Source: Tamarix chinensis
Lineage: Eukaryota > Streptophyta > Magnoliopsida > Caryophyllales > Tamaricaceae
Reading direction: 5' to 3'
Assembly: GCA_030549775.1 (NCBI GenBank)
Contig: CM060174.1
Location: 19,345,193 to 19,409,192 of the forward strand
Length of the DNA stretch: 64,000 nt
The position numbers and the translations under genes are program-made. The stretch's first letter is position 1, and every line of letters begins with the position of its first letter. The notes beneath the pieces were generated by a model. The model ran no database searches and was not told the DNA's origin. It saw only the letters and a program-made list of their open reading frames with translations. Positions 1-12,340 of this stretch are shown in pieces.

Positions 1-2
1 AG

Positions 3-80
3 AAGGATATGCATGAGGGGTATCCCAAGCTCTTTGGCTTAGGAGTGTTAGAATTCGGGGTTTTCTTTCTTTTAAAGTAG
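3..80 (+). pseudogene. 3' end of a Ty3/gypsy pol reading frame
   Basis: The frame starting at base 3 reads KDMHEGYPKLFGLG and stops with TAG at 78-80. It lines up with the end of the complete polyprotein at 61404 (KDMRETYPELFATG), the tail of a chromodomain in Tekay/Del-like chromoviruses. The bases after the stop also match the other element: both have a GACTT...GGGG...CGAAGTCT box followed by a purine-rich tract and an LTR. The rest of this element lies upstream of the window. It is short, so the assignment rests on colinearity with 61340-61560. Confidence 0.7.
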
Positions 81-194
81 TCCCCGGTATTATAGTAATA
101 ACTTTGATGGATTTGGCCGCCAAAATTGTTTCCGTAAATCCTTTTTCTCTTCTTCCCTATCCTAGACTTGCTGACTTTGGGGACGAAGTCTCTT

Positions 195-209
195 TTAATG
201 GAGTAGTGA
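195..209 (+). other. polypurine tract of element B
   Basis: A purine-rich run ending GGAGTAGTGA lies directly before the TG that opens LTR B at 210. The same position in the complete element (61545-61558) reads GGGGGTAGTGA before TGAAATGCC. In LTR retrotransposons this tract primes plus-strand DNA synthesis. Confidence 0.6.
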
Positions 210-685
210 TGTGGTACTCCAAAAATTTACTTAGCCTAATCCCACATCATTAACATCCTAATTTGATTATAATCTCAAGTAATCTTATTTTATGCTTAAC
301 CTATTTTTTTAATCCTGAAACTTTAACCAAATCCAAAACCTTAACTTACATAAATCGTAATTTATAAACCAAAATCGAAACCTGCTAAAAATTATCGCTA
401 ACCCTAACCATTTTAGCTAATCTAAATCCACCTAAACTAATTCCCCAACCCTTTCTGTTTTTTCCTTTTCCTTTCTCCTTTTCTTTTCTTTCTTCTCTTT
501 CTCCGATCAACATTAGCCGCAAAGTTTCATTTTTTTTCAACTTACCTTGCAAGTTGCACTTCTCCTCTACAACTTCCACCATCACCCTCATCCATCATCC
601 ATCACCCATCACCCAATATTCTTCTTCTTCTCCTCCTCTTATCATTGGCCAATCTGTACACCGCCATCACCTCCCCTGCCACTTA

Positions 686-755
686 TTATTATTATTAGTA
701 GTAGTAGTAGTATTATTATTAGTATTAGTATTAGTATTATCATCATCCTTATCCT
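686..755 (+). repeat. trinucleotide microsatellite (ATT/AGT type)
   Basis: Runs of ATT, then AGT, then ATT/AGT pairs, inside the pyrimidine-rich leader region of LTR B. Confidence 0.8.
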
Positions 756-1253
756 TATGCAACCCATAGACACAACCATCTCCATCACTTGCCATTATTC
801 CCAACACTCAACCATCTTTTCCTTTGTACCATCCTGCACCATTGATCGCACACCTCCCTCTTTTTTCACTCTCCCCTTCCCCTATTCACTCCACACACAC
901 ACACATAACCATATATATATATACTACACACTCTTCTTCCTTCTCTTTGTTTTGCCTCCATTATGCCCCATTTTGTGTCCAAAACACTGCCTAAACACCC
1001 CTCTTCTTTCTTCTTTTCTTCTTCTTCTTCTTCTTCCTCCTTTGTTCCCCTATTTTTAGCCTGCCCACCACCATCTCCATCATTGTGCACCACCTTGGCC
1101 ACCACTCACCACCCATTGGTCAGTGGATCAACCACTAATGTCACCCCAACCTTCCTCAACACCATCGCCGACGACCGCAACTGACCATCGCCTCTTTTTC
1201 CTTCTTCTTTTTCTCATCTATCAAATTTTTACAAAGCGCATGTGTAATACTCC

Positions 1254-4200
1254 TTGTTTTCCCTCTTTTACCGGGTCATATAGATCCAAGAGTGAAGAGA
1301 GTAATCAAATCATCTTGGATACATTTAATAAGAAGCTTGATACTCCAAAAGAGAGGTTATGTTGGAAGGATGTGTTTAAAGATTTTGAGATGGAAAAATA
1401 TGTTCCTTTGATAGAGAGATCATGATATATGGACATGGGGAAAACATTATCTCTTTACACACCTGTTTAAATTCCATGCTAGGTAAGTTACGTTCCTGTT
1501 GGATCAAATCTTTCATTAAATCTAATACTTTGTCTTTTTCTTCCTTGCAGGATAAAGATGATCATCACGAGGAAGGATTTGGTGAAGCGGCTCTCAATTG
1601 GACGTACCCACCTTGAATGAGTAAACCGAGATCATGTCAGGCTGAAGACATAAAAACAAGCGCTACTTGAGAGGCAACCCAATGTCATAAGGGAGTTTTC
1701 TATCCTCTAGTTATTTATTTATTTATTTAGTTGTTATCTCCATACTTTAAATTACATGTTTCCTTAGTTGTTTACACATTGAGGAAAATGTGTGATTTAA
1801 GTGTGGGGGTGTGTGTGTTTTATTTTTTTGCAAAAAAAAAAGAAACCTTAATTAGTCAATGAGGAATATATCTTTGAAATCTAATGGAAAGGTGATCATA
1901 AAATCGAGAAAAAGCAAGTGGAGATTTTTTGTATTAATTTTGATATAGGGAACACATATCTATGTGCCTAAATTTGAATGGAGAAAGAATATGTATGATT
2001 ATCTAACCACCGACATGGCTTGTTGAGATTCATTACATTCCTTAGTAAGCTTTTGAACCATATATACCTTCTTTTTCTGAGCAAATTTACACAAAATAAT
2101 CTACTTTTCTTGGCATTCAAATTTTCTTTATAAACCTCATATATGTTTAATTGCTTTGATCAAATTATTTGCCATAGATCTTGTAATGGACTATAGAGAT
2201 CACTAGAACTTACTCTTGTGCTGGTCAAAGCTTATAGTCAAAACATGCTCTGATTGAGAAAATGACAAAGGCAGCTTAGGATTTTCTATCACATGACCAA
2301 ATAGCTTGACCTAATTTGTGTATCCATGATTTACATCCTATAGAAACCCTTTTGAGGTTATACATGGAACATACATTTTTTTCATTACCCACATTGAATA
2401 ACCTTCAAGCCTTAATGTCCTTACCTTTGCTTAAAGCTAGTGGAAGGAAATCAAATCGTTGTGGATATAAAAAGTGGTTGTTTATGTGTGTAGGTGAAAA
2501 AAATATATGTACTTATGCTAAGAAAGGGGATTGGTTATGTTTGGTGGAGATAAAAAAAATTGAATGAAAAGAAAAAAAATGAAAATTGTCACAAAAAAAT
2601 GAAAAAAATATATATAAAAAAGAAAGAAAAAAGAAAAAATGTTAGGATATAAGGAAGAGAGGGAGTTATGGAGACGATGTTGAGAAATTCCTATTCATGT
2701 TACATTTTATTGTGAAGGTGGAGAGGTGTATCATTAATCATTGATGTGGAATTACGCTTATATTTCATCTACCTATTAGATTCCACTAGCTCTTGACCTT
2801 TTTAGCACCACACTCCTAAAATACTCCATACCCTTCTTTACCTTAAACCCCGTTACAACCAATAAGTAAGTCCTATTTGATTCTCAAGATGAGTAGCCTT
2901 TTATTTGATGGAGATTAGTTACAAGAGTTAAGCATATGGTTCAGTCCATTTGGCAAGTATTTGATATCTTTCATGAGGTTTTATCCACAAGAACATGAGC
3001 CTTCTTTGTTTATATATGTGAGTCGTTTGTTATCTTTATCATCTTATCTCACATATATAAGTGTTTCTATACATTTATAGCCATGAATCTAAGAGAGAAA
3101 AAAATATAGAGGGTATCCATAGTGAGGATGAATCTTGATGTGACTAAGGCGTGGTAGATCTTCATCCATAATATTGATCTCTTTATACCTATCATGTTTA
3201 TGTGTGAACCATATGTTGAAATTGATCCTTTAAATCTCTCAATATTGAATCTTGGTTGATTGCTAATCTTGACATTTGAAAGTAAAAGATTCTGAGACAA
3301 AAATGGTTACAGGTATTAGGTGTGATTTTATTTTATTTTATTTGTGTGTAATTTTGTGGGTATATCATCTGCGAAAACCCTCACGAAACCTTACTCGTCC
3401 TCGATGGGTGACCTAGGAGTTTAAAGGGCTTGTTGCAAATGTTAAGTGTAATCGTGAGACCAATGAAAGTGGCTAGTTAATTTAATTTAATTTATATTTA
3501 GAATAATAACTTGCTTGAGGACAAGCAAGAAGCTAAGTGTGGAGGTGTGATGAGTTTATATTTTGACATATTTTACAACCTTATAATATTAGTTTTTAGT
3601 ATTTTATTTAACTAATATAGGTGAATAGTTATTGTTTTATGCTTAAGTGGTAAACATTGCATAAATATTATTATTTGAGCTACAATGATATAATTTAAGT
3701 AAATTTAGAATAAAATATTATTTATTAATATTTATTTAATTTTTTTTGTAGGTATTGTTTTTAAATAAAAGAAAAAAATATAAAAAAATATTTGGACCTT
3801 TGGACTAAGGGCCCAAAAGCCGAAGGCCCAAAGGCCCGAAACAAGAACGAAATAAAAGATGTAGTGATGAGAGACAAAAACGAATAGGGACGAGATGTGG
3901 GCCACGAGACAAGTCAGCGAGTATAAAAAGGAGGGCCGCACAAAATAAAAGAAGAAAATGAGGGCTGAGGTGGAAGATAGAAAAGTCAAAGAAAACGGAG
4001 CCATCAGCCGCACAAAGATTTATAAAAGGCGTGCGGCAGAGCCTTCACAGGCGTGCGGTAGAGGAGAGAGGCGAGAGCATTCAGAGGCTCGGCCAAACAG
4101 GGAGGACGTCAGAAGAGGAGGAGCGCGTAGGAGAAAGGACGCATGGTTGACTAAGGACAAACAGGGCCTGACGCACGGAACTAAGCAGTCAGTGCCGTCA

Positions 4201-5310
4201 GCCGGAAAAAGAAAAAGAAAAAGAAATTTGTTGCACAGAAATCAAGGTGCCGAGAAGAAAGAAAACTAGAGGAAGTTTAATACTGGTAGAATTTATTTCA
4301 GATAAAATTAATTTTTATCTGAATAAATTCTTGATCTTTTATTCAAAATTAATTTCGATTATTTCTTTCTCTTATTTTTAATTTATATTTTAGATATATA
4401 TTTCTGTGTAATTATTTCTATAATTATGGCTGGCTGATTATTTGTTTTTAGGGAATAAATTGAAACCCCGAATTAGGATTTGAGATATAATTTTATTTTC
4501 TTTTGTTTCGTGAGATTGTTTCTTGACCCTATTTTAATTGCTATCGTTTATATATATAATTCTGTCAAGTATAGTTTATTTGGTGCATACCTTGTTCTGG
4601 TTTCCTCTTAAGTGACAATATGTAGGATTATTTTCCTACTATGTGGCCATCTAAATATACTAGAATTTATATGTATAAATTGCAGCTAGGTTAGATAGCA
4701 ATCCACCTAATAGTTTTTTGATTCTAACCGAAGTAGTAAAATGTTTCGATTCGTGTGGGTCAAAGAAAGGAAATACATCTAAACATACTTTTTATACTAG
4801 TTTGGGTACTTAGATTGACAACCTTCCAATTATACTTAATGCATTAAATCTAGTTAAATATAGGAGACGTTTGTTGCTGCTATACTGTTAGTATTTAATA
4901 GGGTTAACATTGGCGCTTTGTCGTATTAATTAATTAAGGGAAGTAATATAAGGTGTATGGACCTACTTTTGATGTACAACTTGGTTGATCTCATTTTCAC
5001 GATTAAATATTGAATTAGAAAAAAATATTATATTACGACCTAATCTAGTGGTGGATTTTGATTTCCCTAGCATATTTATCATATCTACTGTTTCCCATTA
5101 TTATTTTTATTATTATTTTATTTATTCCTTTTATTATTTTATTATTTTTATTTTTATAACCCCGTTAGTATTTGTCTTGTTTATTTATTTTTTGTTATTA
5201 TTTAGGAATTTTATTTTTATTTTTATTTTTAAGCTAGTTAGATAGATGCGAGCCCTCTCAATCCCCGGCCTAGAACGATATCCTATTTACCAGTGCTATG
5301 ATTGACAACA
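1254..5310 (+). mobile_element. Athila-like gypsy fragment nested in LTR A
   Basis: No intact coding region is visible. At 1650-1690 the text ACAAGCGCTACTTGAGAGG followed by CAACCCAA, and at 1780-1815 CATTGAGGAAAATGTGTG followed by a TAAGTGTGGGGG purine stretch, match what I recall of the conserved spacer downstream of the coding region in Athila/Tat elements. A second such signature, GCTTGAGGACAAGCAAG then TAAGTGTGG, is at 3512-3546, just before an LTR-like stretch. The family assignment comes from these remembered motifs, not from a protein. The outer borders (about 1254 and 5.25-5.33 kb) are approximate and no target duplication was found. Confidence 0.45.
3549..4909 (+). repeat. Athila/Tat-type LTR-like segment
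   Basis: It begins TGATGAGTTTATATTTTG directly after a polypurine-type tract (GTGTGGAGGTG) and ends GGTTAACA before TTGGCGCTTTG, which resembles the TTGGCGCC primer site of Athila/Tat elements. It contains a GAGTATAAAAAGGAGGG TATA-like site near 3919. A tract before it and a primer-like site after it would fit an LTR shared by two tandem copies; see the finding. Ends were judged by eye. Confidence 0.35.
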
Positions 5311-5430
5311 AGAGGGTTTAAAATTGCATGCCGGCTACGGCCACACCATAGGCTCGTACTGGCCTACCACCACCGGCCGGCGAGCTATTGCCACTCCTTC
5401 CCCCTTTGTCCTCTTCTCCCTCTCTCGACC

Positions 5431-5438
5431 TATAAATA
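5431..5438 (+). promoter_or_regulatory. TATA box of LTR A
   Basis: TATAAATA after a CT-rich stretch and before a C/A-rich leader. This matches the promoter layout of the complete LTR at 53377. The position is consistent with an LTR promoter; activity is not shown. Confidence 0.45.
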
Positions 5439-6094
5439 CCACTTACCTTCCCCTATTTCCCCTCATTTACTCTTCCTAGAAAATTTCAACCCTTCTTGCT
5501 ACCACAACTTTAGACGCCACACCCAGTCGCCGTCATGCAACGTCACCGCCCAAAACACCACCTAACCCCTTCCCTACATCACCCTCCACCAAACCAATCC
5601 TTGACTCCCCCTACATAGCCCACCCCTATCGTGCAAAGTGGGCAGCTCGAGCTGCCCGTTTGCAGCTCAATGTCAACCCCTCATTGCCATGCGCCGCCTC
5701 TCCTACCACAATTACCACCCATACTACCACCTACTTGACTCAGTAGACCCTCCTCCACATTCCCCTACCCTTCATTTCCCTTTTCTTCCTCTCCTTCCTC
5801 CTACCTCCTTCTCCACCACCCTCGGCCACCACAGCCACAGCCGCAGCCACGTACGCTACCATCCTACTGCGCCGCCACCACCACTACAACCCTCTCAGTC
5901 CAAAGAGTCCACCACCTCACAACGGCCACCTCCCTCTCTCTCTTCAAGCCCTAAAAGACCAACCTTTTCTATAACCACCACCACTTTTACCACTGTCGTC
6001 GTCGCCGCCACCATTCTAACTGCCACATTCACTTAGGTTGTGCCCTAACCCTTACGATTGCTTAAGTATGAATTATTTTGGTATAATTATTATT

Positions 6095-6283
6095 TTAGCC
6101 TTATTATTATTATTATTATTATTGAAGTTATTATTATTGAAGTTATTGTCATTATTATTACTAATATTGTTATTAATATTCTGCCATGACTATTATGACT
6201 ACCTAACCCTATTTTAACTAATATTATACCTAATGTATTTGTTAGCCACTTTAATGATAATACCCTTATTAATACTACTAAAA

Positions 6284-6320
<37 letters not shown>
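6095..6320 (+). repeat. ATT/TTA microsatellite region in LTR A
   Basis: Two runs, TTA at about 6096-6123 and ATT at about 6287-6320, with degenerate repeats between. The reverse frame reads as polyasparagine, which is a composition effect. Confidence 0.75.
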
Positions 6321-6322
<2 letters not shown>

Positions 6323-6408
6323 CACACATACTAGTTCTTACTAAAGGTAAAGTAAGGAATAATGAAAGTAATAGGGGGAAAGTTAGCCCTAGTGTTTTCC
6401 TCTTATAG

Positions 6409-6471
6409 GTGAACCAAGTTCGACCTCTAAGGAGGCGTAGGAAGCATGCTCCAAGCCCGGTGTCATTTTAG
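6409..6471 (+). other. exon-like cassette in LTR A
   Basis: A 63 nt segment preceded by TTTTCCTCTTATAG (acceptor-like) and followed by GTAAGGATG (donor-like). Its core CTCCAAGCCCGGTGTC matches GCACCAAGACCGGTGTC in the LTRs at 54692-54753 and 63885-63946. See the finding on a conserved LTR exon. Confidence 0.45.
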
Positions 6472-7624
6472 GTAAGGATGTGGTTAAATCTTAATATGTG
6501 TATTATGTGTATCATATGTTATATGTGTTAGTTATATGAGTGTACTTTACATGGTTGTGAAATATGCACTTGTAGCGCAACTTGCTAACCATGAAGCTAA
6601 GGTAAGTTGTATATGTTATCATGGCATGTGTAATATGGTAGTATGACTTGTACTTGTATTGTGCTTATGTATGATTACCCTATTTGACTTGCATGCTAAG
6701 AGTCTTTGAGTAGTATGATGTGGTTGTGAGGAGATAAAAGGATTAAAGAAAGTGAGTTGATTAAAAGTGAGTGAGAATAACCTAAGTATCTCATGACCTA
6801 TGGGTGGTCAACTAAGGGATAATATGAACAAATTAAGAGGATGGGCTAAATCTTACATGGGAAGTGTAAGGCTTATATGAGATGGTTACTCTTTACATGG
6901 GGATGACCTTTATGTGGAAAAAGTTGACTTGAGGGTTAAGTAAGGTGAGGGAAGAGCCGCTGGGGGTGATTGGAGTCCATATGTGAATAATAGTACGTGG
7001 GTTGGTATAAGGATGCCCAGGGGACTTAGCTAGGGTTTGGGAGGAAAACCCTAAGTGGGGAAAATTATGGAGGGGAGAAATAATGGAAAAGGTTGGAGTA
7101 TGGGGTGAGAGTGGAAGGGTATCACATGGAGGATAAATATGTGTCATGAGAGAAAGGGAAATGGCAAGTGAGGATGATGAAGGGATGACATATGAGAAAG
7201 GAGTAGTGTTAGGGTTTAGTGTGGCCAACTAGGGTTTTGTGGCCACACGTGTGGAATGGAAGGTAAGATTGGATGTTGGGTGTGGATCGAGTGGGGTGAC
7301 GAGTTGGGAACCAAGGTGACATGGGTCGTGTTCAATAGGGAGAGGTTAGTCCATATAGGCCAGATTAGGGTTTTTAAGGGAAAACCCTAGAGGGCGATGG
7401 TGAGTTAAACCGAAGCTATGGGAGAGCGGGCCTCGACCCACACACATAGGAGTTAGGCTTGCATGGTAAGTAAGGAAAGGGGAAAATGATGTTTGGGTGT
7501 TATAGGGGGCATAGAAGTCCCAAGATATGGGACTATGCTTTTTGGGAGAGCAGGTGTGAATAGGGTGTGAGCGGAAAGTCTAATGGGCATGCATGTCTAG
7601 TAAGAAAGTATTTATTGGTAAGAC

Positions 7625-8020
7625 ATGGATAAGACACTAACCAATTAAAGTGAAAGATTATTGAGCTAGGCCCAGACCGGTCCACCTACGATAATAGTGT
7701 CCACGTGCCGTGTGACTTAGAGACTGTTCCACTAGCAAATAATAATGACTAGGTGCGTTCTGCCTTGGGTGTTTTTTGGTCCATTGGTTATAATGGTGGG
7801 GGATCCCAAGCTCAATAAACCAAACCTAATGATATTAAGCCATGAAAAAAATATTAATTACTTAAAGTGAAACACCATGAGAGTCGGGGCCAGACCGGTC
7901 CACCGGCGATAATAGTAGCTAGGTGCCTTGTGCCGTGGAGACCGTTCCATCGGCGAATAATAGTGGCTAGGTGGGTTTTGCTCTGTGTGTTTTCTAGTCC
8001 ATCGGCTATAATAGTGGGGT
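7625..8020 (+). repeat. U5 hairpin-repeat module of LTR A
   Basis: Two blocks, each led by GACACTAA...TTAAAGTGAAA (7632 and about 7850). Each block then has degenerate units of GACCGGTCCACCGGCGATAA and TAGTGG. The same arrangement is found at 55500-55920 in the complete element and on the reverse strand in both solo LTRs. Confidence 0.65.
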
Positions 8021-8159
8021 TCTCTTACTTGCATAGACTTAAAGTGAGAATGGTGTAAAAATAGGAATAATGGCCAAAGATCTAATGATCATATTTAACC
8101 AAACTGATTTACTACTTGTGTTATCTGTCTTGCATGTGTAGCCTTAGTTTCATGGTTAC

Positions 8160-8225
8160 CTTACTCAGTACGTAGCGTACTGATCATCTGTTTCATTGGT
8201 GCTACTCATTCCTATGAGCAATGAC
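8160..8225 (+). other. triple-hairpin block of LTR A
   Basis: CAGTACGTAGCGTACTG forms a 7 bp stem with a 3 base loop. CATCTG...TGGTG and CTCATTCCTATGAG follow as two more stem-loops. The same trio in the same order is at 56123-56178. Confidence 0.55.
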
Positions 8226-9042
8226 CCCTTCTGCGTTGGTGTAAGTAGAAGATGTTGTATTTGATGCCTATGACACATTCGATGTGTTGGGTGAGGCTGA
8301 GTGAGGCCTGTTGGACTTGGCATGGAGCCCAAGAGTGAGTGTCGTCCGGACTCTTCTTTTATCTAGTTTTTATCCTATCTTACTATTTGTATTGTTCTTT
8401 CCTTTTGGGGGCTTTGACATTGTAACTATTTTCTATTTTGTAATGACTCTTTAATCACGCACTCTGATTTCCTTTTAATTAAGAATCTTTCATATCATTA
8501 ATGTTCTCTATCCTAATTGGTTTATTATCTTGTGAAATTTTATAGTCTTATGGTTGGTGCGAGACTGGTCAGGAGCCAGGCTTGTGCTAATTATGGTTGT
8601 AGCACCCCTATCGTTGTTTATGGTTTTGATTAAACAAAAATTTTCAACTGTGACTTTTGGGTGTGTTATAGCATGCCCTGCACACGGCTTCAAGCACAGT
8701 CGTGCAACACTGAAATTTGCTATTACATGCCCGTGCAACCTAGCATCGCCTGGCCGTGCGCAATCTTTTCTCTCGGCCAAGGCTGCACTGCTTGCAGTAT
8801 AGTCATGTAGCTTCCCATTTTTAGTTGTGCACCCCTATTTCCATCCCCCAAACATTGTCCAAACACCACTAAATTTTTACCACAGCTCCACCACACATTC
8901 TACTACACATCCACACATCCCAAGCTTCTATTTGACTACAATTATTTCCATTTTTACCCTCTTTACCTTAATTTCACCTTCGATTAAACTCTTCAAGCCT
9001 AACCATGAATTTTATTATTTTTTGGAGGTTGTATTCTAACAG

Positions 9043-9095
9043 CTTCGGAGGAGGAAGTCTAGGATTTGTGTACTTAAAGCCCAGTGTTCTAGTTG
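9043..9095 (+). other. diverged exon-like cassette in LTR B
   Basis: TATTCTAACAG precedes a segment ending AAGCCCAGTGTTCTAGTTG, followed by GTAAGGATA. The distal half matches the cassette of LTR A (AAGCCCGGTGTC...TTTAG then GTAAGG). The proximal border is uncertain. Confidence 0.35.
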
Positions 9096-10059
9096 GTAAG
9101 GATACTATTCAATGTTTAGGATTTTTGTGTTATTTTCTTGTATGGTTATATGTGTTTTTCATGATATTGTTGATATATGATGTAACATGTGTTGATTGTG
9201 ATATTTTGTGATGATATGAGTATTATATTGAAAGGAAGTGAGAATGTGTAAGAGGTGCCATTATGAATTTGTTGTGATAATGTCATGTTTGTGTAAATTT
9301 ATCTTATTGCATGAAATATGACTTAAATGAGATTTGAAAAAATGGACATAAGAATTTTCATGAGGTATGATGACAATTTGTGGAATTGGAAAATAATACA
9401 TGTGTAACACCCCTAAAATTTACTAATAAAATTTTTCGTTTTTTTAGAAGAATTAGCGGAAGTAAAATAACAAAACTGTGAATTTTGGGGATATTACTGC
9501 TATACTTAGTACCGGACCGATTCACTCCTACCGTTCCAGTACCAAGTGCTAAGGCTAAAAGAATAAAATATAATTTACAAAAAACTCGCCATATTGAAAT
9601 CAGAGTAGTGTAATAAACAATTTACAAGAATATAATCCACCAATGGTGGTTACAAGAATACGGATTACATTTAAACCAGGGTTAAAAGAGAGAGGGGTGA
9701 AACCCTAAAATTCTGGATACTTCCTGACGCTCTTTCCCATTGTCTACTTAAATAGCACCTGAAATGAATCTATAAGGGACATTGCCCATTGAATAGGTAG
9801 GGGCCCCACAAATGGAACTCTTTAGTACTATAGTACTGAGTAATCCTTTAAAGCACACTAAAAAAACAGGCCCGCAATGCTACACATGATACAAAACTAT
9901 ATACGTATAAAATGAGATGTGCATGCATAACATTCACATTCTTAACAAGTCCATCAAATATTAGTAGGTCAAAACATACAATCAATACTTTTGGGCCTTA
10001 AGCCATTAGTCCATCATTATTTAATCATCTCTTAGATTATATATCCATGTGAGTGTGGG

Positions 10060-10330
10060 AGCCCCACTATTATAGCCAGTGGACTGGAACATATATAGGG
10101 TAGAACGCTCCTGACCACTATTATTGTCGGTGGACCGGTCTCTAAGGTAGAACGCTCCTGGCCACTATTATTCATCGATGGACCAGTATGGGCCCGACTC
10201 ACATGGTGTTATATTATAAGTGATTAGTATTTTCCATGATTTAATTATATATGTGTGAGTGCAGGAACCCCCACTATTATAGTCGATGGACAGGAAAACA
10301 TACATAGCAGAACACTCCTAGCCTCGACTC
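10060..10330 (-). repeat. U5 hairpin-repeat module of solo LTR D1
   Basis: On the forward strand, units of CCACTATTATTGTCGGTGG followed by ACCGGTCTC are linked by GTAGAACGCTCCTG. These are reverse complements of the CCACCGG...ATAATAGTGG units of the plus-strand LTRs. Confidence 0.65.
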
Positions 10331-10566
10331 ACAAGTCTTTCACTTTTACTATTAGTATTTTTCCTTTTTAATCATCACAACAAGTCCATTTATTTGCCTT
10401 GAAGGGGAGATCAAGATCTCAGGACACAAAGGTACATCGGTCGCACCGGTGCATACAAGCTACTCAGTACCCTTCAACTATCAACCCAAGGACGCAAAGG
10501 TACCCTAGTTGTACTAGTGCATACAACTACTCAGTACCCTACCGACAAGGACACCTAATCCATAAG

Positions 10567-10852
10567 TAGGGTTGTAAATGAGCTAAGTTAGTTCGGTATT
10601 CGGCTCGGCTCGTTAAAAGCTCGGTCCGGCTCGTTCGTTTAGTTAAACAAGCCTAAAAGTGAGGCTCGGGCTCGGTTCATTTTTTGGCTTTGGCTCGTGA
10701 GCTCGGCTCGGCTTGGCTCGTTAAAAGCTCAATTCGGCTCGTTCGTTTAGCTAAATGAGCCGAGCTCAAATATCATTTTAGGCTCGTTTAGTTAAACGAG
10801 CCGAACCCAAGCCTAGGGGTATTCGACTAGGTTCGGCTCGTTTACAGCCCTA
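10567..10852. mobile_element. non-autonomous hAT element (286 bp) in D1
   Basis: Termini TAGGGTTGTAAATGAGC and GCTCGTTTACAGCCCTA form a terminal inverted repeat. An 8 bp duplication TCCATAAG (10559-10566 and 10853-10860) is typical of hAT insertions. The colinear site in D2 (18312-18319) has a single TCCATAAG running into TATGCATACCCC, an empty site. The interior is a degenerate GGCTCG/CGAGCC simple sequence with no coding capacity. Confidence 0.88.
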
Positions 10853-11339
10853 TCCATAAGTATGCATACCCCCTAAGTAGGCCCGTAGAGCTAGATAGAG
10901 TAAGATGTAGAGCTTCGCTGGGGCATGAAGGCACACCAACAAATACCAGAATAACCATGGGCTAAACCACGTCTTTAGGGTAGTGACCCCTAAAGAGCCA
11001 CCATTCCCGATCTTGAGGTCTTTCACTTTAATTATTAGTGTCTTAATTAAGGTGATTACGAAAATCACAACAATCAGATACTTATTTACTTTCAATTGTT
11101 CTGACATCATTAGATATTTCTTATTCATATGGTTATCCAAGATAACTTAGAGGAATCATTAAGGCCGTCATATTCTCATCCGATTCCTATTTAGGATCTG
11201 TTCTCGTGATACTTACTAATTGTCAAATACTCTTATCTTGCTATTCAGTATTACTTGTGTTTTATTACGAAACTCCATCACAATGACATATTCGATACGG
11301 GTAACTGATTTACCCCTTGCTTGAATAATTATTAAGCCA

Positions 11340-12340
11340 TCCCTTCTTTACTTGCCAATTTGTCATATTACCCTTCATGTTACATAATTACCAAATTACC
11401 CCTTGCTCGGTTTATGTTACTAAGTTATCTCCCACACTTATTAGGTCACCAATCACCCTTCATAATTGTTACACTTATCATATTTCCATTTGGTTGGTTA
11501 GATTACCAAATTGCCCTTCTCCTTTGTTGTAATTACCAAATTACCCTTTAGTTGGTCAAATTACCAAATTACCCTTCTCCATTATCATAATTACCAAACT
11601 ACCCTTTAGTTAGTTAAATTACCAAATTACCCTTCTCTACTATCATAATTATCAAATTGCCCTTCTCTATTATCATAATTACCAAATTACCATTCTCAAT
11701 TATTATAATTACCATTTTACCCTTCTCTTCCAAAATTAGCATAATACCCTTTTACTTACAAGATTACCATTTTGTCCTATACTTCCAAAATGACCATAAT
11801 ACCCTTTTACTTCCAAAATTACCATAATACCCTTTACTTCTAAAATTACCATAATACCCTTTTACTTACAAAATTATCATTTTACCCTTCTCTTCCAAAA
11901 TTACCATAATACCCTTTTACTTACAAGATTACCATTTTGCCCTTTACTTCCAAAATGACCATAATACCCTTTTACTTCCAAAATTACTATTTTACCCTTT
12001 ACTTCCAAAATTACCATAATACCCTTTTACTTACAAAATTACCATATTACCCTTTACTTTCAAAATTATCATTTTGCCCTTTTCCTCCAAAATTACCACA
12101 GTAGCCTTTTACTTACAAAATTACCATTTGCCCTTTTACTTCCAAAATTACCATTTTACCCTTTACTTCTAAAATTACCATAATACCCTTTTACTTACAA
12201 AATTACTATATTGCCCTTTACTTCCAAAATTACCATAGTACCCTTTTACTTACAAATTTACCATTTTACCCCTTACTTCCAAAATCACTATAATACCCTT
12301 TTACTTACAAAATTATCATTTTGCCCTTTATTACACCACT
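11340..12340 (-). repeat. degenerate ~30 bp tandem array in D1
   Basis: About 1 kb of imperfect repeats of the type AAAATTACCATAATACCC then TTTTACTTAC. D2 carries the same block at 18770-20250, so it is an old part of the LTR family. Units are too diverged for an exact copy count by eye. Confidence 0.8.

Larger units (their letters stand above)
1243..8670 (+). mobile_element. LTR A: solo gypsy LTR with its own nested insertion
   Basis: Starts TGTAATACTCC, ends GGTGTGTTATA, and is bordered by a perfect 5 bp duplication GCATG (1238-1242 and 8671-8675). From about 5.3 kb to the end it follows the plan of the complete LTR at 52361-56643: a TATA box at 5431, a GTAAGG donor-like cassette near 6471, two blocks of the CCACCGG...ATAATAGTGG repeat (7630-8020) and the CAGTACGTAGCGTACTG hairpin at 8166. 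No polypurine tract or primer site adjoins it and LTR B continues on both sides, so it is read as a solo LTR. Its first kilobase is largely replaced by the Athila-like insert at about 1254-5310. Confidence 0.65.

Noticed and set aside
6090..6329. Polyasparagine open frame
   Set aside because: Translation of an ATT/AAT microsatellite.
210..8670. One single 8.4 kb LTR from 210 to 8670
   Set aside because: A GCATG duplication plus a second TG start at 1243 shows that LTR A is an insertion, and LTR B resumes after 8675.
11340..12340. Regular ~30 bp repeats that might suggest a CRISPR array
   Set aside because: Repeats are degenerate, without unique spacers, lie inside a plant LTR and recur in its sister copy.
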